64,000 nt of DNA, from positions 1 through 64,000 of the forward strand of contig NZ_JAFBDK010000018.1 of the NCBI RefSeq assembly GCF_016908195.1, written 5' to 3'. How positions within the stretch are numbered: position 1 is the first letter of the stretch; each line of letters begins with the position of its first letter. The notes beneath the pieces are model-generated. The model searched no databases. It was given only the letters and a program-made list of their open reading frames with translations, and was not told the origin of the DNA. The stretch is from Jeotgalibacillus terrae. Its GTDB lineage: Bacteria > Bacillota > Bacilli > Bacillales > Jeotgalibacillaceae. This document shows, piece after piece, positions 27,344 to 35,222 of this stretch. Both the position numbers and the translations under genes were made by a program.

Positions 27344-28971
27344 TAACTAAACATCCTTTCCATCATCCGGTCGATTCTTGATGCCACTTCTCTGACGTTA
27401 AAAGGTTTTAGCATATAATCATCTGCACCAAGACCGAGTGCTCTTTCTACCTCGTGATCACCCTGTCTTGCAGTAAGCATAGAAACCAGAATATTCTTCG
27501 TGCCATACGTTTCTCTTAATTTCGTCAGCACTTCAATGCCATCCATTTTCGGCATCATGCCATCCAGCAGGATCATGTATTTCCTTCCGGCCTCATACCA
27601 GCCGGCCTGCAGGAAATCTACACCATTGGCATAGGCATGAACTTTTACGGAGCGGCCGCCAACCTTCCCGCGCCGTTCGAAATGGTCTTTTAACATCTCT
27701 CTCACCAATTTATCGTCATCAACAATAATCAGCACCATTTGTTCTTCAGCCAGCTGAAGACGGATTACTTCTGAATAGCGCACTGTACAATTGCGGCCTT
27801 TTTCTTTCGCATAATATAAAGCCTTGTCAGCAGATTCAAGAATTTCTTTCATATGAAGGACGTTACGCCACTCCGTAAGCCCCGCTGAGAATTGAACATT
27901 AAATTCCTGTTCCCCGGAAGTAAATATATGAGCACTGAACGCGTTCCGCCATGTCTCAATCTTTTTTTCTGCCTCTTCATACGTTACGTCAGGCATAACA
28001 ACAGAAAACTCTTCACCTCCGAAACGGATCAGCCGGTCTGCGGGATCTTTCATTTCTAAAATAATTTTTGCGAAGGTTTTCAGCACTTCATCTCCCGCAG
28101 GATGTCCATAGGAATCATTTACATTTTTGAAATGGTCAAGGTCAATCATCGCAAATACAGCCGATTCCATCTCCCCTTCTACAAGATTCCTGGTTACATT
28201 CATTATCTCTTTATCAAGACAGTCCCTTTTTAAAGCACCTGTTAAAAAGTCATTCCTGATTTGTCCAAGCAGCATATTACGTTGAAATAATCTGTTTTTT
28301 AAAAAAGGAATAATAATATTTTCATTAATCGGCTTGCCAATTACGTCAAGAACACCAATCTCGTAGGCTGCGATTCTTTTTTCATCTGTCAGCTCACTGC
28401 TTACTAAAATAATCGGCGTAAGATCTTTTCTTGCTTTTTTCATCATTTCATTGATCAGTTCATCTTCACCTTCAGATAATAAATCAAGGTCTACAATAAG
28501 CAAGTCCGGAGAGAGATCATAATAGTGCTCAAGCCCTTTTGAAAGCGCCAGAGCTGTAATCACCTGAAATTCCTGTTCTTCAAGAAAGCTTTTCATTCTT
28601 TTGATAAACTCTACATCTTTTTCTATCATTAAAATAAATGGAACTTCTGACGATTTTACTTCAACTTCATCCTGGATATCTTCAAATTGATCGAGTGCAG
28701 CTGCTTCCTGCATGAACATTTCCGTTTGTTCAGATGTGAAGAGGCTGCTCCACTCCTGTTTTGTATAAATGCGTGACCCTTTCTCATTCAGCTCAGAAAG
28801 CGCTTTTTCGGCCTGAGCAGATAAGTCTGTCAGCCCGATCGTTCCAGCAGTTCCCTTTAAGCCATGAAAGAAACGATACAATTCATCCTCTGTAACTGCG
28901 TCTTTCGCGCTCCATTCCATTACTGTCTGCTCAATTCTTTTCTTTAGCATGTCTTGATACTTAGTGCTCAT
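27343..28971 (-). CDS. Hpt-REC-GGDEF-REC response regulator/diguanylate cyclase
   Basis: The 542-residue signalling protein probably makes c-di-GMP under phosphorelay control. Domain order: an Hpt-like helical bundle with phospho-acceptor His36 in FHGLKGTAGTIG, a receiver domain (about 111-229, acceptor Asp161), a GGDEF domain with active signature GGEEF (318-322), and a second receiver (about 413-542, acceptor Asp470, switch Lys in MLKPF). The inhibitory I-site is not kept: DPAD occupies the place of RxxD. The start is set at the ATG after GGATGTGGGGCGG; a GTG three codons earlier is possible. It is first gene of the polysaccharide operon, separated from the upstream riboswitch gene by a terminator. 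Confidence 0.9.
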   Translation of the reverse strand: MSTKYQDMLKKRIEQTVMEWSAKDAVTEDELYRFFHGLKGTAGTIGLTDLSAQAEKALSELNEKGSRIYTKQEWSSLFTSEQTEMFMQEAAALDQFEDIQDEVEVKSSEVPFILMIEKDVEFIKRMKSFLEEQEFQVITALALSKGLEHYYDLSPDLLIVDLDLLSEGEDELINEMMKKARKDLTPIILVSSELTDEKRIAAYEIGVLDVIGKPINENIIIPFLKNRLFQRNMLLGQIRNDFLTGALKRDCLDKEIMNVTRNLVEGEMESAVFAMIDLDHFKNVNDSYGHPAGDEVLKTFAKIILEMKDPADRLIRFGGEEFSVVMPDVTYEEAEKKIETWRNAFSAHIFTSGEQEFNVQFSAGLTEWRNVLHMKEILESADKALYYAKEKGRNCTVRYSEVIRLQLAEEQMVLIIVDDDKLVREMLKDHFERRGKVGGRSVKVHAYANGVDFLQAGWYEAGRKYMILLDGMMPKMDGIEVLTKLRETYGTKNILVSMLTARQGDHEVERALGLGADDYMLKPFNVREVASRIDRMMERMFS

Positions 28972-29054
28972 CCGCCCCACATCCTATGTGTATGTTCGTA
29001 TTTTATTAACACTGCTTCGTTCTTTTTCCCTATTATACATCTCTTTTAACGACC

Positions 29055-29087
29055 AAAAAGAACTTTCCCATAAATAGAGGAAAGTTC
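29055..29087 (-). terminator. Terminator of the riboswitch-controlled gene
   Basis: Minus-strand GAACTTTCC / GGGAAAGTTC followed by TTTTT. It separates the gene at 29097 from the glycosyltransferase operon, which therefore needs its own promoter in 28972-29054. Confidence 0.85.
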
Positions 29088-29096
29088 TGACTGAAA

Positions 29097-29969
29097 TTAT
29101 GGCTGAAGAGATTTCCAGCTTTCTGTATGGTGAATGGCAAAACCTTTGAAACTGCTGTAGCCCTGCACCTGTTCATACACTTTATCAAGCTCTCTATCCA
29201 TCACTGCCTCGCCTTCCTGATAAAAGGACAGGTAATCACCTTCGTCTGTATCACCAGTCTCGACACCGATCGTGACAGGTTTAGAAAGCTTTTCTCCAAC
29301 TGCTAATTCATGAAGAGAAAATGCAGCAATCAAGGCTGATGTATCACGATATGCCATGATTGTAATGCCGTCTGTCTGCTTTTGAACCCAATCAGACAAT
29401 AATCCGGCTCCATATGAATTGTTGTACTTTATTTCATCAAACCAGAAAGGCAGGTCTGCTTCTAAACGGATATCTAATTGTTTCGTTTTCACTGAGGCTT
29501 CAGTGACCAGTGATTGATAGGCTTTAATGACAGTTCCACGCTTCTTGTTCCATGCACTATAGAGATACGGCTCAACATCAAGGTGCACTCCTTTAAAAGC
29601 TGCTTCACCGGAAGAAGATTCCTGATATTGTTCCACCCAGCCCAACAGCTGACGAAGCTGCAGATATCCTTTAGGTGCAGCCCAATCCGGTGCTCCATCC
29701 AGCGCATATACGTCAATGCCGCGTGCCGTTGCATCTGTTATAAAAGCGCGATAGACGTCTGCAGATACATCACGGTCAATTTGTACATATACTTTCGTCA
29801 CCTGTTTGTCACTTAAAAAATCCAGCGTCTCCTGACTGCCATCAATCAGCGACCAGGGATTCCACAGCCACGTCGCTTTTTCGAAAGTTTCTGCTTTTGC
29901 CGGCACTGCCATACTGCAGATCACACCCATCATCAATAGTAATAGTGCAGAACCAATCGTCTTTTTCAC
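29097..29969 (-). CDS. Secreted TIM-barrel (GH18-like) protein under c-di-GMP riboswitch control
   Basis: 290 residues with a clear signal peptide (cleavage after VPAKA, about residue 26). The mature part looks like a TIM-barrel polysaccharide-active protein. GVHLDVEPY (Asp131, Glu133) resembles the DxxDxDxE strand-4 motif of GH18-like hydrolases and ITIMAYRD (203-209) resembles their strand-6 MxYD. The full chitinase signature is not present, so the activity is unproven. The start is placed at GTG 29969 (GGAGG-ACAAC-GTG), which begins the signal peptide cleanly; ATG 29981 is the alternative. A c-di-GMP-I riboswitch occupies the leader. A matrix hydrolase or modifier acting with the adjacent synthase operon is inferred. 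Confidence 0.8.
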   Translation of the reverse strand: MKKTIGSALLLLMMGVICSMAVPAKAETFEKATWLWNPWSLIDGSQETLDFLSDKQVTKVYVQIDRDVSADVYRAFITDATARGIDVYALDGAPDWAAPKGYLQLRQLLGWVEQYQESSSGEAAFKGVHLDVEPYLYSAWNKKRGTVIKAYQSLVTEASVKTKQLDIRLEADLPFWFDEIKYNNSYGAGLLSDWVQKQTDGITIMAYRDTSALIAAFSLHELAVGEKLSKPVTIGVETGDTDEGDYLSFYQEGEAVMDRELDKVYEQVQGYSSFKGFAIHHTESWKSLQP

Positions 29970-30096
29970 GTTGTCCTCCATTCTATAAGGTCTGGTCCTC
30001 ATAGAATGAGAAACCGGCAGCCAGACAACCATATGATGTACACACAGGCTCACGGCTTTGCGTCCTTTCCTTTCGGAGAAGTTTGCCCTTATCAGA
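29970..30096 (-). promoter_or_regulatory. Cyclic-di-GMP-I (GEMM-I) riboswitch
   Basis: On the minus strand the conserved GEMM blocks appear in order: AGGGCAAAC, a stem closed by a GAAA tetraloop (TCCGAAAGGA), GGACGCAAAGCC, a variable P-stem loop, then GGTTGTCTGGCTGCCGG. The aptamer spans about 30008-30096. Downstream, CATTCTAT (30001-30008) and ATAGAATG (29979-29986) form a perfect 8-bp stem whose 3' arm touches the GGAGG ribosome binding site (29975-29979). There is no T-tract. Translational control of the secreted-protein gene is therefore the likely output. Confidence 0.88.
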
Positions 30097-30109
30097 TTCA
30101 TTTTAAAAT

Positions 30110-30138
30110 AGTATACGATCATTCAAAAAAAGCGTCTA
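30110..30138 (-). promoter_or_regulatory. Promoter of the riboswitch transcript
   Basis: Minus-strand TAGACG (30133-30138), 17 bases, TATACT (30110-30115), placing the transcript start about 10 bases before the aptamer. Confidence 0.6.
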
Positions 30139-30164
30139 TGCAAAAGTTTTTTGCAGCAATAAAA

Positions 30165-30923
30165 CTACTGTTTGTCAGGCTTTAAAAGCTGCATCCGTTC
30201 ATTGAATAACGTTGGGTAAGACAGGAACCCAAGCATCGCACTTGTCACAACTGCGGTGGTAAGCAGGAGAAATATGATGAGCAGCTGGAACATGACCGCC
30301 TGCAGCGGATCGGCTCCTGCAATAATCTGACCGCTCATCATCCCGGGCAGCTGAACAAGTCCAATTGTCTTCTGGCTCTCAATAGTAGGAATCGTACTTG
30401 CCTGAATAGAAGAAATCAACGGGCGGTGAATCGCCTGCTTTGGCGTCCCGCCGAGTGACAGGATTAATTCCGTTTCAGCTTCACGGGATTCAATTTCAGA
30501 GGTAAAGCGATTTAAAAACAGAATTGATAACACCATTGAGTTCCCGATGACCATTCCACTGATCGGAATAATGTATTGTGCTGTAGCCGGGGTAATGTTA
30601 AGACCAAGAAGAATGCCCTGCGTCAGCACTTCAATAAACACAAATGTCACGATCAGCTTCCAGGTGATCCCCTTAATTGATACACCTTTTTTACGTGCAT
30701 TCTGTACAGCAGCTCCAATAATTAAAACAACCATTAAAAAGATATAGAAAAAGTTCTCTGCATCAAATACAAATTGTAAAATATAGCCGACTGCAAGGAG
30801 CTGAATAATTGCTCTGATCGTTGCAACGACTGCATCTTTTTCAAGTCCGAGGTTCAACGTCTTTGATAATACCAGGGGAATTAAAACAAAAATCAGTGAT
30901 AAACCGAGTAATAAAAAGCTCAT
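30165..30923 (-). CDS. fetB: FetB/UPF0014-family ABC permease
   Basis: The 252-residue integral membrane protein of the UPF0014 (YbbM/FetB, B. subtilis YjkA) family has about seven hydrophobic segments and the conserved central loop ELILSLGGTPKQAI followed by LPGMMSGQIIAGADPL. In E. coli the pair FetA-FetB exports iron and protects against peroxide; the function in Bacillales is less certain. Its start overlaps the ATPase gene by four bases. Confidence 0.88.
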   Translation of the reverse strand: MSFLLLGLSLIFVLIPLVLSKTLNLGLEKDAVVATIRAIIQLLAVGYILQFVFDAENFFYIFLMVVLIIGAAVQNARKKGVSIKGITWKLIVTFVFIEVLTQGILLGLNITPATAQYIIPISGMVIGNSMVLSILFLNRFTSEIESREAETELILSLGGTPKQAIHRPLISSIQASTIPTIESQKTIGLVQLPGMMSGQIIAGADPLQAVMFQLLIIFLLLTTAVVTSAMLGFLSYPTLFNERMQLLKPDKQ

Positions 30924-31651
30924 TCTGATTCCCCCTTTACAAACGTCCGTACTCTCGGGTTTTGAGGATCTTTCAACAGGCTGCTTTCACCTGTTTCCAC
31001 CAGTTCCCCGTCCATCATAACCCATGTATATTCCCCGATTGACAGGGCTTGTTTCAGGTTATGTGTGATCCACATTATCGTGGTCTGATAGGTCTCGTTA
31101 ATTCTGACAATAAGTTCTTCTATTTCCTGCTGGGATACACGGTCAAGTGAAGACGTGATTTCATCAAGGAGGAGAATTTCAGGCTTCATCACAAGTGTCC
31201 TTGCGATCGATACCTTCTGCCGCTGCCCACCTGATAAATCTTTTGCATTGCGGTCAAGAAAGCTTTCATCAAGACCAACCAGCCTGATCATTTCTTTTGC
31301 TGTCTCCTCCGGCAACTCTTCTCCCTGGAGTTCAAAAGGCAGTGCAAGATTTTTTCTGACTGTACCCGGGACCATCACTGCCTGCTGAAGCGCGATGCCA
31401 ACCTTTCTTCTGAGGGCAACAGGTTCATAGGATGAAATCTTTTGATCGTCAATATAGATTTCTCCTGAGTCAGGGGAGATCAGACCGTTACACAGTCTGA
31501 AAAGGGTTGTTTTACCTGCTCCTGAAGGGCCGACAAGCGTAGTAATATGATTTTTTGGAAACCAGCCGGTAATGTCGTTCAGTATTTTTGTCTCACCTGA
31601 TTGATAATGAACGTGGCTGAATTGAATCGCAGCTTGTGCATCTTTAGTCAT
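30920..31651 (-). CDS. fetA: FetA-like ABC ATP-binding protein
   Basis: The 243-residue ATPase is partner of the UPF0014 permease (B. subtilis YjkB type). Walker A GPSGAGKTT (41-49), signature LSGGQRQK, Walker B ILLLDE and the switch His in WITHNL are all present. It overlaps the permease gene by four bases, forming a two-gene operon with its promoter in the AT-rich 31652-31716 region. Metal or phosphate-linked transport are the known alternatives for this family. Confidence 0.88.
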   Translation of the reverse strand: MTKDAQAAIQFSHVHYQSGETKILNDITGWFPKNHITTLVGPSGAGKTTLFRLCNGLISPDSGEIYIDDQKISSYEPVALRRKVGIALQQAVMVPGTVRKNLALPFELQGEELPEETAKEMIRLVGLDESFLDRNAKDLSGGQRQKVSIARTLVMKPEILLLDEITSSLDRVSQQEIEELIVRINETYQTTIMWITHNLKQALSIGEYTWVMMDGELVETGESSLLKDPQNPRVRTFVKGESE

Positions 31652-31716
31652 ATTCTTTACTTCCTTCTTTTTTATTTATAATTATTATAATGTAATAATG
31701 ATAATAAATTTAATGT

Positions 31717-31740
31717 AAAAAGGCAAGCTTATCTGCCTGC
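31717..31740 (-). terminator. Terminator of the thioredoxin-like gene
   Basis: Minus-strand AGGCA-GATAAGCT-TGCCT followed by TTTTT, just after the stop at 31745. Confidence 0.7.
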
Positions 31741-31744
31741 CCGT

Positions 31745-32077
31745 TCAGTGTTCGAGTAATACTTTCATTTTATCCAATGATTCTCTGAATTCTTCAACCC
31801 TGATAAAGCGTGCATCCCTTAAAAGTTCTTTTCCCTCAGAAAAGATCAGTATAACCGGAACTGTAAAAATACTCAGTTTTCCCGCTACTTCCTCATAACT
31901 ATCTGTCAGGATATGACCGAATGCGACAGCTGGATAATCTTCCATCACAAGCTGAATTTTTGGCAGCAGCGCATGACACACACTGCAGCTGTTTCTCGAA
32001 ATATACACCACACTTAACTTTTCATGCATCATCTGATCCAGTTCTTTATCTGAAGTGATCTTAGTGTAATCTCTCAT
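31745..32077 (-). CDS. Thioredoxin-like protein
   Basis: The 110-residue cytoplasmic thioredoxin-fold protein has active-site cysteines Cys31 and Cys34 in NSCSVCHA and the cis-proline in FTVPVILIF. The CSVC dipeptide differs from the CGPC of housekeeping TrxA. It is therefore a specialised reductase or oxidant sensor of the YtpP/YdbP sort. It is monocistronic and diverges from the GAF-STAS gene. Confidence 0.85.
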   Translation of the reverse strand: MRDYTKITSDKELDQMMHEKLSVVYISRNSCSVCHALLPKIQLVMEDYPAVAFGHILTDSYEEVAGKLSIFTVPVILIFSEGKELLRDARFIRVEEFRESLDKMKVLLEH

Positions 32078-32233
32078 ATACCGTTCTCCTCACATTTTGA
32101 CGAATATTTATACTATTATTTGATGTTTTTTCCTGTATGATTAAATTACCCATCTGCCACAATTATACACGGTTCTTAATACAGGCTGTCAGCTTAACAA
32201 CATGCAACAGTACTTTTAACCAGGAGGCAAAGA

Positions 32234-33094
32234 ATGTCTGACGAATACAATTTAAGTAACGCTCAGTACACATCTCTTTATGAAGGTTCACAAGCACTTT
32301 TCCGGATCATTAGTGAACGTCTCAACGTGAATACTGCCTATGTCACGCGGAGAGGTAAAAATGAAATGACGGTATTAAGTTCTTTTAATGATAAGGAAGA
32401 AATTATTCCTGAAGGATATTCTGTAGAGTACGGCGGCACCTATTGCAGATTGATCATATCCAACGAAAACAGCACGATGACTACAGCTGACCTGACGAAA
32501 GATCTGATCACGAGCCAATTGGAAGTAACAGACCAGCTCGGTGTAAAAGGTTTTTTAGGGGTGACATTGAGAGACAGAGAGGGAGACGTTTTTGGCACTT
32601 TGTGTGTCATGGACCGCGATGAAAAATCGTTCTCTGATGAAGATATTGAATATCTCCATTCTCTTTCAGGCATTCTAGCCCACATGATCGAGCTTGATCA
32701 GTTGAATTACAATATGACATATTTGAATGTCCCGATTATCCCTATCACTATAGGCGTTTCAGTCTTGTCGATACAGGGCATTGTAGACAGCAGGCGATCT
32801 GATATTATACTGAACCATGTACTCCAGTATTGTACAGATCATCAAGTACATACGTTTATTATTGACCTGTCAGGGCTTATTATTTTAAATGACCAGCTGC
32901 CACGGGTCCTTTCTGACCTGGCGCAAGCACTTAGGGTGATGGGAGTCAGGCCGCTTATTACGGGTATCACACCTGAGATTGCAAAGCAGGATCTGAGAAA
33001 CGCACAGCTGACTTCTCTTAATATCGAAACAGTCAGAAGTCTGGAACAGGCAATGGCATTGATTGGATTCTCTTTAACAGAAACAAAGATCTGA
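32234..33094 (+). CDS. GAF-STAS protein (RsbR-like stressosome paralogue)
   Basis: 286 residues: a GAF sensor domain (about 15-155), a linker, then a C-terminal STAS domain (about 165-280). STAS sites that are phosphorylated in RsbR (Thr171 and Thr205) have counterparts here: Ser213 in DLSGL and Thr243 in ITGITPEIA. This suggests a stressosome-type sensor feeding the general stress response or a related switch. The usual RsbR N-terminal globin-like domain is replaced by GAF. AGGAGG precedes the ATG. No RsbS/RsbT partner genes lie nearby; the gene is monocistronic. Confidence 0.82.
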   Translation: MSDEYNLSNAQYTSLYEGSQALFRIISERLNVNTAYVTRRGKNEMTVLSSFNDKEEIIPEGYSVEYGGTYCRLIISNENSTMTTADLTKDLITSQLEVTDQLGVKGFLGVTLRDREGDVFGTLCVMDRDEKSFSDEDIEYLHSLSGILAHMIELDQLNYNMTYLNVPIIPITIGVSVLSIQGIVDSRRSDIILNHVLQYCTDHQVHTFIIDLSGLIILNDQLPRVLSDLAQALRVMGVRPLITGITPEIAKQDLRNAQLTSLNIETVRSLEQAMALIGFSLTETKI

Positions 33095-33140
33095 TACAGT
33101 CCTGGAATATAGACCTTAACCTGACTTGATCAATTCATAA

Positions 33141-33181
33141 AAGCATCCGCACTCATCATGCGGATGCTTTCTTTATCTTTT
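33141..33181 (+). terminator. Terminator of the GAF-STAS gene
   Basis: AAGCATCCGCA / TGCGGATGCTTT, 7-base loop, then CTTTATCTTTTT. Confidence 0.9.
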
Positions 33182-33191
33182 TGGCTATGTT

Positions 33192-33262
33192 ATAGCCCAA
33201 TATTGTTTTAGCACAGCTGGTGATTGCAGCGGAAGTCAACAGCCCCCTTTAGCAGCGTTATC
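33192..33262 (+). repeat. Dispersed palindromic repeat, copy D (core-deleted)
   Basis: It reads CAATATTGTTTTAGCACAGC, then TGATTGCAGCGGAAG, joined directly to TCAACAGCC and CCTTTAGCAG. Compared with copy C, everything between the two GCGGAA copies is missing, as expected from deletion between short direct repeats. Confidence 0.78.
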
Positions 33263-34406
33263 TTTTTAGTGTAGTTTGTCTTGCAGTTATCCAGAGTACA
33301 ATCTGTATCCCACCCATTGTCACGATAATTACTGCCATGCCATATAGTGCCACGGTGTAGCTCCCTGTAAAATCAAATACAGCCCCTACTCCCAGTGGAC
33401 CGAGTGCTGAAATTACATAACCACCGCCTTGTGACATAGCTGCCCAAGCGCTCGCTTCCTGATACGTATTGGTCTCAATAATCGGCAGCATTAATGCAAG
33501 CGGGAACAAACCACCTGCCCCAAGGCCGATTAAAAGCATAGCGATCAGCGGGTGACCGCCGGATATTAGCAGAAAGATCCCGCCAAGTTCAATCACTGTG
33601 CAGCCGATCAACGTTGGGAACACGTATCCGTATTTCGCAACCAGACTTGGAATAATAAAAGATGACGGAATCTGAATTAGAACGAATGCTGTTAACATCG
33701 AACCGGCAATGACTGAATTATAGCCCATGCTCTGAATAATCGGTGCGCCCCATGCAGTCACTGAATAAAAAATGCTCGACATCAGCCCAAAGAACACCAG
33801 AATCAGCCAGGCTCTGCCACTTGTCCATGGAAGTGCTGATTTTTCAGGAAGGTCCGCCTTCTTTTTACCCGGAAAACGAATCCACACCGCCATTGCAGCA
33901 ACCCCGAGGAGCGCCCAGATCGCAAGTGCAGGTTCCCAGTTTCCGGCTGCCTGATAGATCGGCGCTGACAGACCGGTTGCACTGCCCGCACCGATTGCCA
34001 TAGACACCGTATATACACCTACCACGCCAGGCTTAGTAGGGAAATAGTGCTTAATAAAACCGGATACCAGTGGACCTGCCACACCAATGCCGACACCTGC
34101 TAAAAAAGCGGTCACGATTAACAGCGGCACTGTTCCGAAGAAGCCTCTTAATGCAGTTGCAATGGTAATTAACAGAAGAGAATAAAAAAGGCCGCGCTCC
34201 AGACCTACACGTCCGCTGATTTTTGTCGCAAGCGGCGCAAAAATCCCCATACATAATACCGGCAGCGTCGTCAGCAGTCCCGCCGTCGTCCCGCTCATAC
34301 CGAGATCCTGCTGAATTGTATCTAAAAGCGGTGCGACTGATGTAATCGCAGGTCGCAGATTAATAGATATTAAAAATAGTGCAATGATTAAATACCAGAC
34401 TTTCAT
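33258..34406 (-). CDS. CynX/NimT-type MFS transporter
   Basis: The 382-residue permease has about 12 hydrophobic segments. The opening ISINLRPAITSVAPLLDTI and the motif-A-like GRVGLERG segment are typical of the cyanate/nitroimidazole (CynX/NimT, YeaN/YycB) group of the major facilitator superfamily. The substrate is unpredictable. AAGGTG precedes the ATG. It is monocistronic. Confidence 0.86.
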   Translation of the reverse strand: MKVWYLIIALFLISINLRPAITSVAPLLDTIQQDLGMSGTTAGLLTTLPVLCMGIFAPLATKISGRVGLERGLFYSLLLITIATALRGFFGTVPLLIVTAFLAGVGIGVAGPLVSGFIKHYFPTKPGVVGVYTVSMAIGAGSATGLSAPIYQAAGNWEPALAIWALLGVAAMAVWIRFPGKKKADLPEKSALPWTSGRAWLILVFFGLMSSIFYSVTAWGAPIIQSMGYNSVIAGSMLTAFVLIQIPSSFIIPSLVAKYGYVFPTLIGCTVIELGGIFLLISGGHPLIAMLLIGLGAGGLFPLALMLPIIETNTYQEASAWAAMSQGGGYVISALGPLGVGAVFDFTGSYTVALYGMAVIIVTMGGIQIVLWITARQTTLKR

Positions 34407-34574
34407 TTTGACACCTTCTCATTTAAAAATTGACTCTTCACCACTCAAAGTAGTGTCTAATCCTCTCAGGTTATCATAACAGGCGCACAAAAGGACATTT
34501 GTCCTCTTACATATATGAAGTTTTTTCCTGACACTGATAAGATAAGAACAATACTTGTATAAGGGGAGAGTCAC

Positions 34575-35222
34575 TTGATCGTTATAGGAATTGACTTGTC
34601 AGGCCCAGCTAATCACAAAGATACTGTTGCAGCTGCGTTTTCAGTGAAAGAAAACCAGTTGTCATTTATAGAATCAATCAATGGCGCTTCAGATCAGGAT
34701 ATTTTGTCACTTGCAGGGCGTTATCTCGGGAAAGAAAAGGTGGCCATTGGTATAGATGCCCCTTTGTCTTATCAGGATGGCGGTGGGGACAGAGCACAGG
34801 ATAAAGCGCTCAGAAGTGTGCTGAAAGAAGGTGGACTAAATGGAAGTTCCATTATGACACCAACGATGACACGTATGGTGTATATCACGCTGAGAGGCAT
34901 TCAGCTGAGCCGGATGCTGAAAAATCTGCATGGAGATCCTGAGATTGTAGAAGTGCATCCGGGTGCGGCTATAGGGTTAAGGATGTCCTCACCTGACTTA
35001 GCCCTAAAGTATAAGAAAGATGCAGCAGCAAGAAAAGCGGTTTTCAACTGGCTGACTGAACAGTACTTCTTAGATCTGCCGCACACAATCGCTGATACAA
35101 CACATGCAATCGACGCCTGTGGCGCTGCCCTTGCAGCCTGGCATTACGCCGCGCCTGACGGGGATCCTGTCTGGGTGTATGAAAAAACATCAGCAGCCCA
35201 TCCGTTTGTGATGTGCTGCTGA
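34575..35222 (+). CDS. DUF429 (predicted RNase H-fold nuclease) protein
   Basis: The 215-residue protein has the DUF429 pattern GIDLSGPANHKDT at the N-terminus, AIGIDAPLSY around residue 59 and a C-terminal HAIDACGAALAAW acid-containing helix. This arrangement of acidic residues resembles an RNase H-like fold, hence the nuclease prediction. The real function is unknown. The start is TTG, set by the GGGGAG ribosome binding site. Its stop abuts the stop of the convergent VTT gene with no spacer. Confidence 0.78.
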   Translation: MIVIGIDLSGPANHKDTVAAAFSVKENQLSFIESINGASDQDILSLAGRYLGKEKVAIGIDAPLSYQDGGGDRAQDKALRSVLKEGGLNGSSIMTPTMTRMVYITLRGIQLSRMLKNLHGDPEIVEVHPGAAIGLRMSSPDLALKYKKDAAARKAVFNWLTEQYFLDLPHTIADTTHAIDACGAALAAWHYAAPDGDPVWVYEKTSAAHPFVMCC

